Positions 16,257 through 22,886 of a DNA stretch of 29,555 nucleotides are shown piece by piece (the first letter of the stretch is position 1; every line of letters begins with the position of its first letter). This DNA is from CAYXOX01 sp964466745. GTDB lineage: Bacteria; Pseudomonadota; Alphaproteobacteria; Rhodobacterales; Rhodobacteraceae. Under the pieces are notes generated by a model. The model ran no database searches and was not told the DNA's origin. It was given only the letters and a program-made list of their open reading frames with translations. The position numbers and the translations under genes are program-made. The DNA lies in contig CAYXOX010000020.1 of assembly GCA_964466745.1 (NCBI GenBank), positions 1 through 29,555 of the forward strand, given 5' to 3'.

Positions 16257-17371
16257 TCAATCCGTGGCGAGGGCGGCATGGGCGAGGTCGTAGGCCTTGC
16301 GCATGACGGTTGGCAGATCGGTGGGGCGAAACTCCGGCGCGGGGATGAAGAAACCGCGGCCCGGCTCGCTGCCGTCGGGCAGGCGCGCGGTGTGCAACTC
16401 CAGCCGCAGGTGGAAATGGGTGAAGGTGTGGCGCGCCTCGGCCGCCACCGGTTGCCAGTCGGCCGGCGCGGGGGGGCTGGGCGCGGGGGCGCCCTCCTCC
16501 ACCCAGTCCGACCCCGGCCAGCCCAGCATGCCGCCGAGCAGGCCGCGGGCGGCCCGACGCTCGACCAGCCAGGCGCCGTCGGCGCGGCGCCCCAGATAGG
16601 CGATGCCGCGCCGCGTGGGCTTGGGCCTTCGCGGGGCGCGGGCGGGCAGCTCGGCCGCGCGGCCCTCGGCGCGGGCCCGGCACGGCGCGCGCCAGGGGCA
16701 GATCCCGCAGGCGGGGTTGCGCGGGGTGCAGATGGTGGCGCCCAGATCCATCACCGCCTGCGCGTAGTCGCCCGGCCGCCGGGCGGGCGTGAGCCGGGCG
16801 GCGAGCGCTGTCAGCCGCGGCTTGGCGGCGGGCATCGGCTCATCGACCGCGTGCAGGCGGGCCATGACCCGCTCCGCCAGCTTGTTCTTCTGGCGCTGGN
16901 NNNNNNNNNCCGCTCCACGTTGCCGTCCACCACCGTCTCGGGCCGGTCGAAGGCGATGGCCGCCACGGCGGCGGCGGTGTAGGGTCCGATGCCCGGCAGC
17001 GCGAGGAGCGCTTCCCGCGTGTCCGGGAACCGCGCCCCGGGCAGGGCGGCCACCGCGCGGGCGCAGGCCAGCAGGTTGCGCGCCCTGGCGTAGTACCCGA
17101 GCCCGGCCCAGGCGGCCATCACCTCGCCGTCCTCGGCGGCGGCGAGCGCCTCCACCGTCGGCCAGCGCGCGAGGAAGGCCTCGAAATAGGGGCGCACGGC
17201 AGCCACGGTGGTTTGCTGGAGCATGATCTCGGAAAGCCACACGGCGTAGGGATCGGGCCGGACGCCGGCGCGCCGGGCGCCGGGCGGCACGCGCCACGGC
17301 ATGGCCCTGGCGTTCCTGTCGTACCATTCGAGCAGCGTCGCCGGAGACGGGCTGGCGGCTTCGTCACGCAT
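16257..17371 (-). CDS. mutY: A/G-specific adenine glycosylase MutY, interrupted by an assembly gap
   Basis: MutY removes adenine paired with 8-oxoguanine. The N-terminal part (from the ATG at 17371) has the family start LLEWYDRNARAMPWR, the catalytic Glu in LSEIMLQQTTVAAV, and LLALPGIGPYTAAAVAAIAF then VVDGNVER with the catalytic Asp. The C-terminal part has ERVMARLHAVDEPMPAAKPR, the iron-sulfur cysteines in CTPRNPACGICPWRAPC (C-X6-C-X2-C-X5-C) and an A/G-discriminating NUDIX-like end. The two parts are in different frames, separated by 10 Ns (16900-16909) plus about 24 bases encoding QRQKNKLA that have no place in MutY. This is best read as an assembly fault, not a pseudogene: the conserved sequence resumes with no residues missing. 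Confidence 0.9.
16900..16909. other. Run of 10 Ns (scaffold gap) inside mutY
   Basis: Ten undetermined bases. Sequence on one side ends at GNVER and on the other resumes at QRQKNKLAERVMARL, so the ER pair is duplicated and the reading frame changes. The true sequence here is probably shorter than shown. Confidence 0.97.
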
Positions 17372-17459
17372 TCTTTAACTCGCTTTCCGCGCAATTCGCT
17401 GGCCCGCCGGGCCACCTTCCATAGAATAGCGCACCGGAGCAGGGAGCAAGCCGCCCGCC
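17372..17459 (+). promoter_or_regulatory. Divergent promoter region mutY / DUF721
   Basis: An AT-richer 88-bp gap between divergent starts. For the rightward DUF721-dsbA operon, TAGAAT at 17422-17427 is a 5/6 match to a -10 box, but no good -35 lies 16-18 bp upstream. For mutY, a weak TTGCTC with TTCTAT pair, 17 bp apart on the minus strand, is possible. These are suggestions only. Confidence 0.3.
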
Positions 17460-18026
17460 ATGAGCGAGACGACCGACAGCGCAGCAGGGGCACAGGCCGG
17501 CGGCAACCGGCGGCGCCGGGCCGGCTTCCGCCGTGCCGCCGCGCTGGTGGAGGCGCGGGTGCGCACCGCCGGCGAGGCGCGCGGTTTCGCCGTGGCGCGG
17601 CTGCTCACCCACTGGGCCGAGATCGCCGGCAGCGAGACCGCCGCCCGGGCCCGGCCGGTGAAGGTGAGCTACGGCCGCGAGGGCTTCGGCGCCACGCTGA
17701 CGCTCCTTTGCCCCGGACCGCTCGCGCCGCTGGTGGAGATGGAGGCGCCGCGGATCCGCGAACGCGTGAACGCCTGCTACGGCTACGCCGCGATCAGCCG
17801 GATCCGCATCACCCAGACGGCGCCGGAGGGCTTCGCCGAGGCGCAGGCCGCCTTCGCGCCGGCACCCGAAGGCGCGGCGCGCGGCAGCGCGGCCGGGCCC
17901 GCGGGCGCCGAGGACGAGCCCGCCGGGCGAGGTGCCGCGGCCGAGTTTGCCCGGGAGGTGGCCGACCCGGAGCTGCGCGCCGCCCTTGAACGGCTGGGAC
18001 GATCCGTGCTTTCCCGCCAGGACTGA
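17460..18026 (+). CDS. DUF721 / DciA-like protein
   Basis: A 188-residue protein with the DUF721 core: RRAAALVEARVRTAGEARG, then LLTHWAEIAGSETAARARP, VKVSYGREGFGATLTLLC and ERVNACYGYAAISRIRITQT. DUF721 covers DciA, the ancestral loader of the replicative helicase DnaB, which binds DNA and DnaB. Whether this alphaproteobacterial form loads helicase is inference. The second half (about 135-165) is an Ala/Gly-rich linker followed by a helical tail FAREVADPELRAALERLGR. It starts at an ATG divergent from mutY, with GGGAG about 15 bases upstream, and is followed 24 bp later by dsbA, so the two probably share a transcript. Confidence 0.82.
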   Translation: MSETTDSAAGAQAGGNRRRRAGFRRAAALVEARVRTAGEARGFAVARLLTHWAEIAGSETAARARPVKVSYGREGFGATLTLLCPGPLAPLVEMEAPRIRERVNACYGYAAISRIRITQTAPEGFAEAQAAFAPAPEGAARGSAAGPAGAEDEPAGRGAAAEFAREVADPELRAALERLGRSVLSRQD

Positions 18027-18050
18027 ACCCGAACCCAGGAGCCAGACCAC

Positions 18051-18716
18051 ATGACCCGTATCACCGCTATCGGCGCCCTCGCCCTCGGCTTCGCGCTGGG
18101 GATCGGCGCGCTCGCCTTTTCCACCTCCGCGCCAGTCTCTGGCCCCCCGCTGGGCAGCCTGGGCGCGCAGGAGGCCGCGGAGGTCGATACCTCCTCGGTG
18201 GCCGAGATGGCGCTCGGCGCGGCGGATGCGCCGGTGACGGTGATCGAGTACGCCTCCTATACCTGCCCCCATTGCGCCACCTTCCACGCCGGCCCGTTCA
18301 AGCAGCTCCTGGCCGATTACGTGGAGAACGGCTCCGTCCGCTTCGTCTACCGCGAGGTCTATTTCGACAGGTTCGGGCTCTGGGCCTCCATGGTCGCCCG
18401 CTGCGGCGGCGAGGAGCGCTTCTTCGGTATCACCGAACTGCTCTACGACCAGCAGCGCGACTGGACCCGCGGCGAGCCCGCGGACGTCGCCGCCGCGCTG
18501 CGCCGGATCGGCCTCACCGCCGGGCTGGAGCCCGATTCGCTCGACGCCTGCCTCAGCGATGCCGGGACCGCCGAGACGCTGGTGGCCTGGTACCGCCAGA
18601 ACGCCGAGGCCGACGACGTGACGGCGACCCCGAGCTTCGTGATCAACGGGCAGAAGTATTCCAACATGTCCTACCTGGATATGGCGGGGATCATCGACGG
18701 GCTGCTGGAGGAGTGA
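18051..18716 (+). CDS. DsbA-family thiol:disulfide oxidoreductase
   Basis: A 221-residue periplasmic thioredoxin-fold protein of the DsbA/BdbD (Thioredoxin_4) type. Residues 1-25 form a signal peptide or membrane anchor. The active site CPHC is at 72-75 in EYASYTCPHCATFH. The helical insertion carries two further cysteines (ARCGGEERF and DACLSDAG), a frequent feature of this family, and the cis-proline loop is TATPSFVINGQKY. It should introduce disulfide bonds in exported proteins; several cysteine-containing exported proteins are encoded in this window. The stop TGA overlaps the GTG of the CoA-transferase gene (GTGA), implying coupled translation of two functionally unrelated proteins. Confidence 0.92.
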   Translation: MTRITAIGALALGFALGIGALAFSTSAPVSGPPLGSLGAQEAAEVDTSSVAEMALGAADAPVTVIEYASYTCPHCATFHAGPFKQLLADYVENGSVRFVYREVYFDRFGLWASMVARCGGEERFFGITELLYDQQRDWTRGEPADVAAALRRIGLTAGLEPDSLDACLSDAGTAETLVAWYRQNAEADDVTATPSFVINGQKYSNMSYLDMAGIIDGLLEE

Positions 18717-19918
18717 GCGGGCCGCTCGCGGGGCTCCGCGTCGTCGAGCTGGCGCGAATCCTGGCCGGGCCCTGGGCGGGGCAGACGCTCGCGGCGCTCG
18801 GGGCCGAGGTGATCAAGGTCGAGGCGCCCGAGGGAGACGACACGCGCCGCTGGGGCCCGCCCTTCATCGCCCGCGAGGGCGAGGAGGCGGCCGCCTATTT
18901 CCACGCCTGCAACCGCGGCAAGCGCTCGGTGACGGCCGATCTGCGCAGCGAGGAGGGGCGCGCGAAGGTGCGCGCGCTGGTGGCCGGCGCCGACGTGCTG
19001 ATCGAGAACTTCAAGGTGGGCGGGCTGGAGAAATACGGGCTCGACCACGCCACCCTGCGCGCGGAGCACCCGGGGCTGATCTACTGCTCCATCACCGGCT
19101 TCGGGCAGACCGGGCCCTATGCCGGGCGGGCGGGATACGATTTCATCGTGCAGGCGATGTCGGGGCTGATGTCGATCACCGGCGAGGCGGGGGGCACGCC
19201 GCAGAAGGTGGGCGTGGCGGTGACCGACGTGTTCACCGGGGTCTACGCCACCACGGCGATCCTCGCGGCGCTGCACGAGCGCGCACGCACCGGGCTCGGC
19301 ACCCATGTGGACATGGCGCTCTTCGACGTGGCGGTGGCGATCACCGCGAACCAGGCGATGAACTACCTGGCCACGGGCACCGCGCCGGGGCGGATGGGCA
19401 ACGCCCACCCCAACCTCGCGCCCTACCAGTCCTTTCCGTGCCGCGACGGCGAGATCGTGATCGCCACGGGCAACGATGCCCAGTACCGCCGGCTGTGCGC
19501 GGTGCTGGGATGCCCGGAGGCCGCCGCGGACCCCCGCTTCGCCAGCAACGCGCTCCGGGTGGAGAACCGCGCCGCCCTCACCGGGGCGCTCGAAGCCCGG
19601 ACCCGCGGCTTCGCGGCGGCCGCGCTGCTCGCGGCCTGCGAGCGCGAGGGCATCCCGGCCGGCCCGATCAACGACATGGCCGCGGTCTTCGCCGATCCAC
19701 AGGTGGCCGCGCGGGGTCTGCGCCTCGGCGCGGGAGGCGTGCCCGGGGTGCGCACGCCGATCACCTTCACCGGGCGCCCGTCGCCCGAGCCACCTCCGGC
19801 GCCGCGGCTGGGCGAGGCCGATGGCGGACAGGTTGCAGTGCCCGGAACGGACGCGGGGGAAGGAACCGCCGAAGTGGCCGGGGCGGACCCCGCCACGGTC
19901 GCACCGCGGCGCAGCTGA
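18713..19918 (+). CDS. CaiB/BaiF family CoA-transferase (class III)
   Basis: A 401-residue class III CoA-transferase, which moves CoA between carboxylic acids through aspartyl-CoA anhydride intermediates. Family features: GLRVVELARILAGPWAGQTL at the start, GAEVIKVEAP, NRGKRSVTADL, ADVLIENFKVGGLEKYGL, CSITGFGQTGPYAGRAGYD, and the likely catalytic Asp205 in VDMALFDVAVA. A GTG start at 18713 inside the dsbA stop (GTGA) gives the expected family beginning; no ATG is close. The last 40 residues (after TFTGRPSPEP) are Ala/Gly-rich and probably disordered. The substrate acid cannot be read from the sequence; close relatives include succinyl-CoA-, formyl-CoA- and carnitine-CoA-type enzymes. Confidence 0.92.
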   Translation: MSGPLAGLRVVELARILAGPWAGQTLAALGAEVIKVEAPEGDDTRRWGPPFIAREGEEAAAYFHACNRGKRSVTADLRSEEGRAKVRALVAGADVLIENFKVGGLEKYGLDHATLRAEHPGLIYCSITGFGQTGPYAGRAGYDFIVQAMSGLMSITGEAGGTPQKVGVAVTDVFTGVYATTAILAALHERARTGLGTHVDMALFDVAVAITANQAMNYLATGTAPGRMGNAHPNLAPYQSFPCRDGEIVIATGNDAQYRRLCAVLGCPEAAADPRFASNALRVENRAALTGALEARTRGFAAAALLAACEREGIPAGPINDMAAVFADPQVAARGLRLGAGGVPGVRTPITFTGRPSPEPPPAPRLGEADGGQVAVPGTDAGEGTAEVAGADPATVAPRRS

Positions 19919-20245
19919 GCCTCCCGCCCGCGCAGGGGAAGGGGCGCCGCGGCCCCGCGCCCGGGGCATCCCGCCAGCGCCCGGCAGGCCCCGCTCCCCG
20001 GGGCACGAACGCCCCCGCCGCGCGCACGCCGCCTCCCGGCACCCCGGTGCCCGGCCCCGCCCCCGCGCACGGCCCCGCGCCGCCACCGCCTCGCGCCGCA
20101 CCATGCGCCCCTTCATCCTGGCCGAAATACTCCGGGGGAGCCCGGCGCCAGCCGGGCGGGGGCGGAGGCCCCTTCCGGCCCTGACCCTCCGGCCCCCGCC
20201 TGCGCCGGCCCCGCCCGCTTCCGGGCCGGGCCGGGCCGCGCCCCG
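19919..20245 (+). other. Convergent intergenic region between CoA-transferase and lpxK
   Basis: 327 GC-rich bases with no supported gene. It holds copy D of the dispersed element at 20110-20156. No T-tract terminator was seen for either gene. Confidence 0.65.
20110..20156 (+). repeat. Dispersed intergenic element, copy D
   Basis: The block CCTTCATCCTGGCCGAAATA then CTCCGGGGG differs from copy E at two positions in 29. It is followed by the hairpin CCCGGC-GCCA-GCCGGG (20141-20156), whose sequence is unrelated to the hairpin of copies C, E and F but sits at the same place. It lies about 190 bases beyond the CoA-transferase stop, in the sense direction. Confidence 0.8.
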
Positions 20246-21253
20246 TCAGTCGATCGCAAGGCCGATTGCGGCGAGGCGCGCCGCCAGGAGCCCGGGCGTT
20301 TCGAGGGCGAGCCGGACCGGCAGCGTCAGCACCCGCGCGCGGTAGGCGGCGGGGAGCCGGACCGCGTCCTTCTCGGTGGTCACAAGCTGGGCCGAGGCCG
20401 CCTCCGCCTCCCGCAGGAGCCGCGCCAGCAGCGGCCCGGTCAGCTGCTGGTGGTCGTCGAGCGCCCGGGTTCCCGCAAGCTCCGCGCCGAGGCCGCGCAG
20501 GGTCGCGAAGAACTTCTCCGGCCGGCCGATCCCCGCGAATGCGTAGACCCGCAGGCCCGCCCAGGGCATGCCGGTGGCCAGCGGGTCCAGACGGCCTTCC
20601 GCCACCGGCAGCCCCGCCAGCGCGCCGCCCCAGGTGGCCGCGAAACCCGCGCGGGCGTCCGGCGGGCCGATGGCCAGCACGAGGTCGGCCCGGGCGAGCC
20701 CCGCGCGAACCGGCTCGCGCAGCGGGCCCGCCGGGAGGCAGCGACCGTTGCCGAAGCCCTGCGCGGCGTCCACCACGACCAGCGAGAGGTCCTTTTCCAG
20801 CGCCGGGTTCTGGTGGCCGTCGTCGAGTATGAGGCACCCCGGCCGCGCGGTCTCCAGAGCCAGCGCCGCAGCCGCGGCGCGGTCCCGGGCCACGAAGGTG
20901 GGCGCGAAGGCCGCCAGCAGCAGCGCCTCGTCGCCCACATCACGCGCCCGGTGCCGGGCCGCGTCCACGCCGACCGGCCCCGCGAGCCGACCGCCGTAGC
21001 CGCGCAGGAGGATCGCCGGCCGGTGCCCGGCGGCGGCCAGCATCTCCGCCAGCGCGATGGCCGTGGGCGTCTTGCCGGCGCCGCCCAGCGTGAGGTTGCC
21101 CACCGAGATCACCGGCACCGCCGGCCGCAGCGCCGGGGGCCGTGCCACCCGCCGTGCCGTGGCCCGGGCGGTGAGCGCGGCGAGCGGCGCCAGCAGCCGC
21201 GGCATCGCGCCCGGGCGCCCGGGCGGCGCCCACCAGAAGCCCGGCGGCCGCAT
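20246..21253 (-). CDS. lpxK: Tetraacyldisaccharide 4'-kinase (lipid A)
   Basis: LpxK phosphorylates the 4'-position of the lipid A disaccharide at the inner membrane. The 335-residue product begins MRPPGFWW, has a hydrophobic amphipathic stretch, then the P-loop GNLTLGGAGKT (52-62), and RPAILLRGYGGRLAGP, DVGDEALLLA, CLILDDGHQNPAL and DDHQQLTGPLLARLL. All are family signatures. The ATG overlaps the stop of the WaaA-like gene by one base (TGATG), giving tight coupling. It is the last gene of the DUF4170 / waaA-like / lpxK run and is followed by the convergent region with copy D. Confidence 0.95.
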   Translation of the reverse strand: MRPPGFWWAPPGRPGAMPRLLAPLAALTARATARRVARPPALRPAVPVISVGNLTLGGAGKTPTAIALAEMLAAAGHRPAILLRGYGGRLAGPVGVDAARHRARDVGDEALLLAAFAPTFVARDRAAAAALALETARPGCLILDDGHQNPALEKDLSLVVVDAAQGFGNGRCLPAGPLREPVRAGLARADLVLAIGPPDARAGFAATWGGALAGLPVAEGRLDPLATGMPWAGLRVYAFAGIGRPEKFFATLRGLGAELAGTRALDDHQQLTGPLLARLLREAEAASAQLVTTEKDAVRLPAAYRARVLTLPVRLALETPGLLAARLAAIGLAID

Positions 21254-22545
21254 CAGGCCGCGTGCCCTTCGGCCAGCGCGGCCTCGATGAGCGACGCGGC
21301 GCGGTCGGCCACCTCGACCCCGCGGGAGGCCACGTCCCAGGCGGCCAGCGCCGCCTCCGCCGCCCGCGCCGGAACGAGGGTGGCCTCCAGTGCCTGGGCG
21401 AGCGCCTCCGCGCTGTCGACTTCGCGGGTGGCGCCGGCGGCGCCGAGCCGCGCGTAGAGCCCGGCGTGCCGTCCGGTGAGCGGGCCGTGGAGGATCGCCG
21501 AGCCCAGCGCTGCGGGCTCGAACGGGCTGCGCCCGCCCGCCCCGTTGAGCGTTCCGCCCATGAAGGTCACGCCGGCAAGCCGGTAGAAGAGGCCCATGTC
21601 GGCCGTGCCCGGGCCGATGAGCACGTCCACCGTCTCGCGCACCGGCGCGCCGCTGCCGTGGAGCACGGCGGTGAGCCCGGCCTCGCGGCAGCGCGCGGCG
21701 AGCCAGGGCGCCCGGCCCGGATCCTCCGCCGCGACGACGAGGAGCAGCCGGTAGGTGAGCCGCCGCGCCTGGGCATGGGCGCTGAGCACCAGCGCCTCCT
21801 CGAGCTCGGTGCACGCGGCAACGCACCATGCCGGGCGCGCCGCGATCTGCGCCGCGAGGCGCGCCCGCTCCGCCTCCTCGCATTCGAGCGCCTGCGCGCC
21901 CTCCTCCAGCGCGCCCGAAACCTCGATACGCGCGGGATCCGCGCCGAGCCGCAGCAGAAGGTCGCGCGCCGCGCCGTCGCGGGCGTGCAGCCCGGAGAAC
22001 CCGCCGAGAAGCGCGCGCGCGAGGCCCCGGCGCCAGCGCGGCAGGTGCTCGGCGAGCTCGGAGGCGCGGGCGTCGAAGAGGATCAGCGGGGCCGGGCGCC
22101 CCGCCGCGGCGTGGAGCAGCACCGGGCGGAACCGCGCGCCCACCCAGAGCCCGGCGTCGGGCCGCCAGTGATCGAGGAAGGCGCGCACCGCCTCGCGGCG
22201 TTCGGGCGGAGGCGCCAGCGGGGCGGGCCAGCCGGCGGCGGCGCGGTCCGCCCCGGGCGTGCCGGGCGGCGCGTCCGCGGTTCCTGCGGCGGCCGACGCT
22301 GCGCCCCCGGCGCCGGTGCCGTTGCCGGCCGCCTCCGAGGTGACAAGGAGCGCGGGGGGGGCATCGCCGGTTTCGAGCCGCTCGGCCAGGGTGCGCAGGG
22401 GGCCGGGGTCGGGGCCGCGCGCGTCGTGCAGCCAGACCAGCGGCCCCGGGGGGCGGGCGGGCCAGGCCCCCGGCCCCGCCGCCCCGCCGGGCGGACGGCC
22501 CCGCGCGGCGGCAAGCTGCAGCGCGAGCCTGAGCGAGCCCTTCAC
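21253..22545 (-). CDS. Divergent WaaA/KdtA-like glycosyltransferase
   Basis: A 430-residue member of the Kdo-transferase (GT30) family, recognised from DHWRPDAGLWVGARFRPVLL (125-144), GLFYRLAGVTFMGGTL (318-333) and FEPAALGSAILHGPLTGRH (342-360). Canonical WaaA adds Kdo to lipid IVA. Here several signature positions have changed. The SVGE catalytic-base region near the N-terminus reads WLHDARGPDPG, the ASTHPGEE motif reads AACTELEE (243-250), and GGHNPLEPA reads GGRSPFEPA (337-345). Residues about 72-114 are an Ala/Gly/Pro-rich insertion. It starts at a GTG 20 bp after the DUF4170 gene. It may be a second, modified or inactive Kdo transferase; the genome should then hold a canonical waaA elsewhere. 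Confidence 0.8.
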   Translation of the reverse strand: MKGSLRLALQLAAARGRPPGGAAGPGAWPARPPGPLVWLHDARGPDPGPLRTLAERLETGDAPPALLVTSEAAGNGTGAGGAASAAAGTADAPPGTPGADRAAAGWPAPLAPPPERREAVRAFLDHWRPDAGLWVGARFRPVLLHAAAGRPAPLILFDARASELAEHLPRWRRGLARALLGGFSGLHARDGAARDLLLRLGADPARIEVSGALEEGAQALECEEAERARLAAQIAARPAWCVAACTELEEALVLSAHAQARRLTYRLLLVVAAEDPGRAPWLAARCREAGLTAVLHGSGAPVRETVDVLIGPGTADMGLFYRLAGVTFMGGTLNGAGGRSPFEPAALGSAILHGPLTGRHAGLYARLGAAGATREVDSAEALAQALEATLVPARAAEAALAAWDVASRGVEVADRAASLIEAALAEGHAA

Positions 22546-22565
22546 CGCGCGCTCCGGCCCGCTCG

Positions 22566-22811
22566 TCAGCCCCCGAGCTCCTCGGTGGGGGAGGCCTCGG
22601 TCTCCTCGTCGCGCAGGCGGTGGATATGGGCGATGAAGTAGCGCATGTGGGCATTGTCCACCGTGCGCTGGGCCTCGGCCTTCCAGGCGGCGTGGGCGGA
22701 GGCGTAATCGGGGAACATGCCCACGATGTGGATGTCCTCCACGTCGCGGAACTCGGTGCGCGACGGGTCGACGAGCTCGCCGCCGAAAACGAGGTGCAGG
22801 CGCTGGGTCAT
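22566..22811 (-). CDS. DUF4170 family protein
   Basis: An 81-residue cytoplasmic protein: MTQRLHLVFGGELVD, FRDVEDIHIVGMFPDYASAH, AAWKAEAQRTVDNAHMRYF, IAHIHRLRDE. This matches DUF4170, a small alphaproteobacterial family usually encoded beside the Kdo-transferase and lpxK genes. Its role is unknown; the genomic company suggests lipid A or Kdo assembly. The ATG at 22811 follows GGAG. A plausible promoter lies just upstream at 22837-22864, and the TPR gene ends 75 bp before the start. Confidence 0.88.
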   Translation of the reverse strand: MTQRLHLVFGGELVDPSRTEFRDVEDIHIVGMFPDYASAHAAWKAEAQRTVDNAHMRYFIAHIHRLRDEETEASPTEELGG

Positions 22812-22836
22812 GGGGGCTCCGTGGCTGTTCGGGCGC

Positions 22837-22864
22837 AGCCTACGGCTTTGGCGGGGGCGGTCAA
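22837..22864 (-). promoter_or_regulatory. Candidate promoter for DUF4170 / waaA-like / lpxK
   Basis: On the minus strand, TTGACC (22864-22859) is followed after 16 bases by TAGGCT (22842-22837), about 26 bases before the ATG. The -35 box is a good match and the -10 a fair one. If used, the lipid A genes would not depend on read-through from the TPR gene. Confidence 0.4.
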
Positions 22865-22886
22865 GAAACCGGCGGCGTCGTCGGGT

